A stretch of DNA of 64,000 nucleotides from Spirodela intermedia (Eukaryota; Streptophyta; Magnoliopsida; Alismatales; Araceae), in NCBI GenBank assembly GCA_902729315.2, contig LR746273.1, positions 5,554,001 to 5,618,000 on the forward strand, written 5' to 3'. Shown piece after piece: positions 57,543-64,000 of this stretch. The notes under the pieces are model-generated. The model did no database searches. It was not told where the DNA came from and saw nothing but the letters and a program-made list of their open reading frames with translations. Made by a program: the position numbers and the translations under genes. Position 1 is the first letter of the stretch. Every line of letters begins with the position of its first letter.

Positions 57543-57664
57543 CAATGTAGACTTCGAGCTTGGTTGACGAGATGGAGTCAGAGAGTCCCTGGACTTGGAA
57601 TTTGGCGGAGAAAGGGACAGAGGGACAGAAATAAAGAGAGTGACAGATAGACTCTATTCCTTGG

Positions 57665-57703
<39 letters not shown>

Positions 57704-57860
57704 GAATATCGACGTCTGTTCTTGATAAGATATAGGTAGAGAGGGTCTCAAGACTAAACTTTGACCTCGACATACGTGATAGAGAGAGAGAGAATCTAGA
57801 TAAAGGCCTCACAGCCCATACGTGATAGAGAGAGAGAGAAGCTTTAAGTTGATACATTTC
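56816..57860. repeat. LTPG 3' flank, (GA)n/(CT)n-rich repeat zone
   Basis: (CT)n at 57003-57046 is probably in or near the LTPG 3' UTR. (GA)n runs follow at 57395-57414, 57501-57538, 57665-57703, about 57780-57793 and 57825-57838. Between 57410 and 57780 each (GA)n run is joined to a related phrase (AGTCTGGAGTCCCAAGTTGG; CTCCACTTGGACCTTGGTAG; CCTGGACTTGGAATTTGGCGG), suggesting imperfect tandem units of roughly 80-110 bases. No gene is seen. Confidence 0.7.
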
Positions 57861-59440
57861 TTGAGCTTTTGGATCCTTCTGAATAGTTTTTTAAAAAGAC
57901 AACTACAAGGGTTCTTAGTTAGGTTTTTAAATAAGTTTTTAATTATTAAAGGTTTTAAATCATATGTGCTCCTAGCAATAGAAGAATTTATCATTGAATG
58001 TAGGCATTGCGAACAGAGGCAAGGACATCATCGGTTAAACGTATGCACTAAAAAAAATGGAGTAACTTAGTAGTAGGTCAGTATAAATCTCAATGTTCTT
58101 ATTCTCTATGCAAACAGAGTAGACCACTTAAAAAAGAATTATCAAATGAGTCGGCCCAACTTATTCTCCATGCATAAACTTTAATTGAGTAACGCCATCT
58201 TGTGACTCTTACCAAAAAATACCAATTGAATCCCATCTTGGTCTCCATGATGACCTGTTTAACAACCAATATAGAGATTTCAATGTGCTTTAATTGGGAC
58301 TTACAAAAGTGTTAGGCCTATATGTTGAAGCAAAATTAGGGCATGCCTTGTGTTGAGTAGTTTTGAAAGAGTTCAATATTTTTTCACATCTTTCTAAAAC
58401 CTTTCAATTAAAAAAATTATTCTTAATTGAATCCTAGGGTTATGGCACTTTATACTATTCATATTATCCTTTTTTCAAAATAATGTAGGTACCTTTGAAT
58501 TGCATTTCAAATTTACAAACTTAGTATTAGATGAAAGTAATACATCTAATGTAGAAGTTGATCCTAACAAATCTAGATAGTTGATAAGGGGTTAGTTAGG
58601 TTTCACATGATGGAATCAGCCAAATATATTTGCAACCCTTACATTTGATGATGTTTAAGTTTATGAAGAACTATGATTATGACACTTTATACTACTCCCA
58701 TTTTTGTTGCAAGTGTAAATGTGCCTAGTGGATCTTGCATGGTCTCATGTAAGTAGCAAAGTTCCATGTCTAGAACCTCTCTCGTACATGTTAAGGATGT
58801 CACACATGTCCCAAAGATCAAGTTCCCCATACAAGAAAACAAGTCTACTTGTTATTGTTTTTTTCTTATCATTGTTGATGTGATTACCCTAGTGGTAAAC
58901 CATGTACCTCACTTATCTCCTTCTCATCATATATATGGCCACTCTACCAAAGTCAAAACTGAGCTAATATGATACAATATGGAGCCTATTTTATGGGATT
59001 TTCTCTATGCATGGTCTAGATGTTGTAGAGGATGTACGATCTTAGGTTGAGCTTGTCCTTTTTATCATTATTGTCAAAGATATAATATATATAAATATAT
59101 TAATAAGGATTGTTACATACCATACAATTCTAAGCACATTGGTAATAAGTGCAGTATACATATGCTTAATTTTGATTCTTAAATTTATTTCATTGGTACT
59201 CTAAAAATAGCTCCAAACAAGTAATCCAATTCTTTCAACTTATGATCTGTTGATATTCAAAATGAGGTTATACCCATGGATATGATCTAAACACTTCATC
59301 CACAACATGAAATAATCAACTAATGTAACTAAAAGCTAATAAAATGTTGAAAACTCTATGCAATGTCTACAAGTTCATAAAATTATTTTAAATATAACTT
59401 AGGAAAGTAGTACCTCACATTTATCAATGTTATCCTGTGA
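57861..59440. other. AT-rich intergenic sequence
   Basis: The DNA is AT-rich with short ORFs only. None matches a family I know, and no RNA gene is seen. It is probably old retrotransposon DNA judging by its neighbours. Confidence 0.4.
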
Positions 59441-59760
59441 TGTTGGCAATGATGAAAGACCACAAAGAAGTTGATAGAATTCCAATAACAGAGGAAGAAT
59501 GAGAGCTAGAACAAAGTTAACAAGAACTAGGAAAAAGAAAATCAATTGTTGGATTCCGGATGGAAACCTTTAAAATCAATGATAACTCTTCAAGAGGGTT
59601 ATCTCTCTCCAAAACACCATGAAATTCCCATGTTCCCTTCCCCCCCTTCACTCCCCTTTTCTTATAGCCTCCTATGTGAAGTTTATTAATAACTCCCTTA
59701 CAACCTAGAAGATACAAATATACTTATCACACAATTAAAAAAATGAGATATTTTTTAATA
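59441..59760 (-). mobile_element. Possible LTR remnant related to the one near 7118
   Basis: GTTGATAGAATTCCAATAA at 59470-59488 differs at two positions from 7118-7136, and both are followed by purine-rich sequence (GAGGAAGAATGAGAG; GAAGATTGAGAAG) and then a pyrimidine-rich stretch (59630-59660). This looks like the same minus-oriented LTR family. Ends could not be defined. Confidence 0.3.
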
Positions 59761-60098
59761 AGTATTTTGTGAATATTAGAGATTTGATAAATAAACAAAA
59801 TTGGTACAAGATGAGGGCTTATTAATTTAAAAAGAGTTATGGTCTGAAAGATTAGCAAATATATAGAGATTCAACACTCATCATCAACCTTTTTGCACCT
59901 CACATTTAATGATGAGAAGAAAAGCTTTACTCTCTTCATCAAATCAATATATGTAATTAAAAAATTAATTTGTTACAATCATTATTCTTCGTCAGGCCAT
60001 AAGGTAATTAAGTGATGAGTGAAGAATGTATTTTTTATTGACACATGATGGTGATAGTCATATTATGGCTCAAGAAGAGTTGAGTCTCTATAGAAATT

Positions 60099-60225
60099 GT
60101 TGAGATATATAGTTTGGGTTTATGAGCGTAGCCCACTTTCTCTCTCCTCACCCCTATATGTATGGGGCTTCTGTCCTCTTCTTTATTTTTATCAAGTTAT
60201 TTTCTATCTTCTTGGTATAAGAGCT
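60099..60225 (+). mobile_element. Short LTR-like segment followed by a primer-binding-site-like sequence
   Basis: The segment begins TGTTGAGATATATAG at 60099 and runs about 112 bases to TTTTCTATCTTC; it is followed by TTGGTATAAGAGC (60213-60225), one mismatch from the initiator-Met tRNA site TTGGTATCAGAGC. The 5' TG and the position of the site fit a short LTR (TRIM- or copia-type). Downstream (60230-60720) is a GC-richer stretch with repeated GTGCCCTAG-GCACC words and no recognisable coding sequence. Confidence 0.4.
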
Positions 60226-61099
60226 ATAGTGCTCCACAAGGATTTTCTATTGGCACCACTATCTCCTTAGCGGCCACTCCATTGCCATCTCCATAGTCAC
60301 TCTCTAAGCCATGGTGCTCCACTAGGGTTTTCAATCAGCACTATTGTCTCCTCGGCTGCCACTCCATCGCCACAGCTATGTGCAACCACCATAGTGCGTT
60401 GTCACACGCAGCAACTTGTAGTGTGCAGCCGCACAACACATGCACTGCATGCGCCCTTGCCTCTGCCCACAATGGCCTGTGCATGCCAACATGCTAGTGT
60501 GTGCACCCACTAGAGCTGGCTGGCACACCCAACAATGCCCACCAACGTCCTTTGGCTGGTTGGTGCTCTTTCAGTCTCCTCCTTGCCCTAGGAGCACCCC
60601 AAGGGCCCACTTGTCCTCTTATGTGCCCTAGGGTGCACCTTGGGGACTATATGCTCCTCTTTGTGCCCTAGTGCATCCTAAGTGTACATCTCTAGTGGCG
60701 GCATGTTAGTGTGTCTGATGGACATTAAAGTATATCTATATCCCATGATAAGTTTCATGATATTCTTTTTCAGATTTAACATAATTCATGTATTTCATAT
60801 ATATATACCTTGAGATACTTTCAGCTAAAAAAATTAAAAATTAATATTTTTTTCTCAAAATTAATATTTCTATTTTGAAAAGAACCTCTCCTCATTTTTA
60901 TCTCATTTTGTAAGTCTCTTCTTCCATAGCAAATATTTTATATTGATGCACCATAAAATGTGATTCAGTCATAGAATTTTTAAATTAGCTCTTACACTAT
61001 TTAATAATTTTTCATCTAAAATAATATATTTAATTCTTTCACTCACTCATTTCTTAATACATTCTTTTGTCTGCATAATCTTTCCTTACTCTATTTTAT
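60226..61099. other. Noncoding, possible internal part of the 60.1-kb element
   Basis: The GC-richer part to about 60720 contains two similar phrases (GCTCCACAAGGATTTTCTATTG at about 60231, split here as GCTCCACAAGG and TTTTCTATTG; GCTCCACTAGGGTTTTCAATC at 60309, likewise GCTCCACTAGG and TTTTCAATC), so it contains an internal duplication of about 80 bases. After 60730 it is AT-rich with nothing recognised. Confidence 0.35.
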
Positions 61100-63347
61100 C
61101 TTTCTTACATGTTTGTTCAATTTGTGAAGAATGAAATATTTCAAACTTAGATATAATTCTGATGGGCTGTGGGTTTTAAAGGATTAAACAATTATCTACT
61201 TTAATCTTAGATCTAATGAATTTATTAAAATTTAAATTTTCTCATCTAAAATTATCTCTAGATTCATATTCATTATTTTCTTTCTCCCCATCAGTTGATT
61301 TAACCTTTTTTCTAGTTTTATGTTTCTCAACTCGTCAAATCCTTCATCTTCCCAATAGCTATCTTCTAATTGATATGCATCATCATCATCACTATCGATA
61401 TCCATGACTGTAAAATACTAATTAGATTTAATAATTTTGTCTCTTATATCTCTCAGATCAATTAGTTTTTCCTCACTTGAAATCTATTTTTTTTCATTTC
61501 TTTCCTTACTCCCTTCTACTAAAATTTAGATGATTTTTCCATGATCATATACTATTTCTTAATCTAAAGGCTCTTCCTCATTATTTTCACTATATTCATT
61601 CATTATTGTGAGTAATAAATGATTTTATTCAAATTTTCTGCTATTATATTTTCAACCTTAATATTCTCATTTACTTCTAATAGTTCATTTATTTTCTCTA
61701 ATAATTAGAGATAAGGAGCAAGTACAATATTATCACTAGATGTATTCACTTTTCTAATATGTTCATTTTTTGTGAGTTTTTTCTTAAATTTTTCTTACTA
61801 GACTCTCCTTTTTGAAATCTTACTACTAAATAGTTTCCTAATTTTTTTATAAGTTGACTATTAAGTTGTTCCTCTTCTTTCTTATTTCCAAAAGCCTCTA
61901 TAAATTATTATTATTGTAACATCATTTGACTCATTTACTACATCATGTTTATAAAATCAAGTTGAATTTAAGAGGATTGATTTTTCATAAATATATATTT
62001 TTATTTTATATGAAATTTAAAATTTGAATTAGGTCTAACTACTTCTTAATTTTGAATATTATTTGGGTCTCTCCACGAAAAATTATCCCTCCAATTAGGA
62101 TTATAAGAATTAGAAAAATGTTCCTTATTTCTATTAAAATCTTAAGCTAGATACACTTATTTTTGCATAAGTTGAAATGATTGATTTACATTACAATATT
62201 GAAATTAAGAATTATCATTTTTACTATATATATGATATGTTCTATTTGAATTAAATTGAGGGTTATGAGGTTTTTTAATATTTTCAATAAGTAAATTAAG
62301 TTTTTTAAATATTTGATTAATTTCATTAACCTTATTTCTTAAATTAGAATCATCTTGATGATGCAATTCATAAATTCCTCTTCTTATCTGTGTTGTATAA
62401 CTCAAAAGAGACTTCATCTTTAAATTCTCATAAAGGCTATAAATCTCATCAATAATTTTCTCTATAAAAGTTACTCCACATATATAATCAACTATATTTC
62501 TATTTTATTTCTAATAATATATCATAAAAGGTTTTATTGAGCTGCCACCTAGGTGTAGCATGATGATGATATTTTTTAAGTAATTTTTTCAATTTTTTTC
62601 ATATTTCACCTAAAGTTTCTCCTAGCCTTTGAACAAAACTCCATATATGTTTTCTCATATTTTGATTTTTCTTAAGAGATTAAATTTTTGAAGAAAGATT
62701 TATTCTGTCTTTCAACTAATTAATTCTCTATCTAATGTGGATAGTCAATAATTAATCCTGTTCCTAAGTGTATGAGAAAATAATTTCATCTTAATAATTT
62801 TCGATGTAACTTGAGGGAGATTAACTAAATCATAGACTATATGAAATTTTTCTATATATTGATGAGGTTTCTCTAAAGGTAATTCATGAAAAATAGGGAG
62901 CATTCGGAAAATTCTTAGATTTTTTTTGAATTTAACTATGGGTACTAATAAGACTCTAATATTAGATGATTGTTGAAATGAATAAGAGATATAATGATTT
63001 TTCATGACCATATGATTGTTCTTAGTTTGACCAGTACTACCTTTAGATCCAAAATTATTTTTTCTTTTAGATTTCTAATTTTGAACAAAATAGCAAAATA
63101 ATTTTCTAGCCTTGGATATAAGGATCTTCTACCATACATAAAAATCAATAAATTTGAGTAAAATTTTTAATAACTATTACCCTCCATCAGCTCTAGTCTT
63201 TGCCTTACTACTCTTCATTCTCTCTTTTTCTTTTTTCATAACTACAAGAAGAAAATAAAAACTAAGTTACTTATTTTTGTGTATTCTAAGAGAAAAATAT
63301 AAAAGTAGTAAAAATTATATAATACATCCCTAGAAATGACACCAAAA
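61100..63347 (-). mobile_element. Decayed Ty3/gypsy-type gag region
   Basis: Read on the minus strand from high to low coordinates: TTTTGGTGTCATTTCTAGGG at 63347-63328 resembles the TTTGGCGCCGTTGCCGGGG site that follows the 5' LTR in many plant gypsy elements. A short frame starts at ATG 63239. At 63011-62745 the translation contains FHELPLEKPHQYIEKFHIVYD and VTSKIIKMKLFSHTLRNRI (each a conserved retrotransposon gag stretch). At about 62680-62520 it continues FVQRLGETLGE, KLKKLLKKYHHHATPRW and LNKTFYD, again classic gag. A further gag-like frame is at 62417-62205. Many stops and frameshifts make it non-functional. Acidic fragments (DSDDDDAYQLEDSYWEDEGF) at about 61410-61350 may be the far end of the same coding region. 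No protease, reverse transcriptase or integrase was recognised. Confidence 0.7.
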
Positions 63348-64000
63348 TTTGATGTGACTTAGTCATTATATAATAAATCACATAAATTTAAATTTTATAA
63401 AACTAAAAATTACTAATTTTTAGTTTTTTAAAAATATTTTAGAAAAAAATTTAATTAAAATTTGATACAAAGTTTCAAAAGTAATAGAGAATTTAGAAGT
63501 CAATGATACGAATGTACAATAATACTAGGTAATATTTTAAAAGAATATAATATTTTATAATTTTTAGATTAAATGATGAATATAAAATATATTTAAAGAT
63601 TTATTAAAAGAAAAATACTAGTACAGATGTCAAGATGATGTCAACACCTTGATAAATGTGAATTGGGTAGAAATAGAGTTTCATTTGATGATTATTATGT
63701 AAGCAATTACATATAATTTAATGAGTCAAATTAAGTTTTGTAAAAGCCATAAGAGTCGTAATTCAATGAAGAAGAGTTTTAAAACTTGAAATTATGTATT
63801 TAAATATCATGACATTAAGTAAAAATCCAGTTTAATGTAGGAAAGGCAAAATTTTGATCTTATGATAGCGATTGTTGAAATTTTGTGTATTCAGGATAGT
63901 TATCGTGCAATGTATACAACCTCAAGGGCTCTTCTTAGATATAGATGACTTGAGCATTTATTAGATCTTCTTTATAAGTCTAAAAAATAATGGTAAAAGT
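63348..64000 (-). mobile_element. Inferred 5' LTR of the gypsy element, cut by window end
   Basis: By position, the sequence upstream (minus strand) of the primer-site-like motif should be the LTR. It is AT-rich and noncoding. Its outer end is outside the window, and no partner LTR was identified, so this is inference. Confidence 0.3.

Overview
This window is nuclear DNA from a flowering plant. The genes have many GT-AG introns, plant-only families and typical plant promoter elements, and retrotransposon debris lies between them. The GC-rich exons and leaders of several genes (PPR, DUF569, bHLH, GALT, LTPG) would fit a monocot, but that is inference; no species can be named from the sequence. 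There are no operons, CRISPR arrays or tRNA/rRNA genes that I could see. Exon borders were placed by hand from splice signals, reading phase and remembered family sequence; all multi-exon models below keep a continuous frame.

Layout. (1) 1-4455 (+): F-box/LRR protein FBL17, cut by the window start. (2) 4456-8426: gene-poor DNA with a broken Ty1/copia fragment and LTR-like pieces. (3) 8588-15214 (+): EFG1-type rRNA-processing protein, behind a telo-box. (4) 15921-17585 (-): E-class PPR protein in one exon. (5) 17965-27853 (-): 16-exon HI0933/YhiN-type FAD oxidoreductase with an organelle-type leader. (6) 27854-28833: divergent promoter region with a 29-bp palindromic tandem repeat, then a DUF569 gene at 28834-29655 (+). 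(7) 31041-45799 (+): SUVR5-type histone methyltransferase with a probable noncoding first exon, a tiny uORF overlapping its start codon, a TRIM-like insertion and a minisatellite in its introns. (8) 47180-49672 (+) bHLH79-like factor and 50504-54019 (-) hydroxyproline O-galactosyltransferase, a convergent pair. (9) 55782-56815 (+): GPI-anchored lipid transfer protein inside a (GA)n/(CT)n-rich zone reaching about 57842. (10) 57861-64000: AT-rich repeats, including a decayed Ty3/gypsy gag on the minus strand.

The genes do not form one pathway. They are unrelated housekeeping and regulatory genes: cell cycle (FBL17), ribosome biogenesis (EFG1), organelle RNA (PPR), chromatin silencing (SUVR5), transcription (bHLH), and wall or surface glycoprotein and lipid functions (GALT, LTPG). 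No clearly new system was found. The most interesting leads are regulatory: the SUVR5 uORF with a one-base stop/start overlap; complementary (AG)n/(TC)n tracts flanking an in-frame bHLH exon; a self-complementary LTPG intron; a minisatellite with a two-unit higher-order repeat; tandem repeats in several promoters and one 3' flank; and four unexplained exon-like islands in an EFG1 intron.
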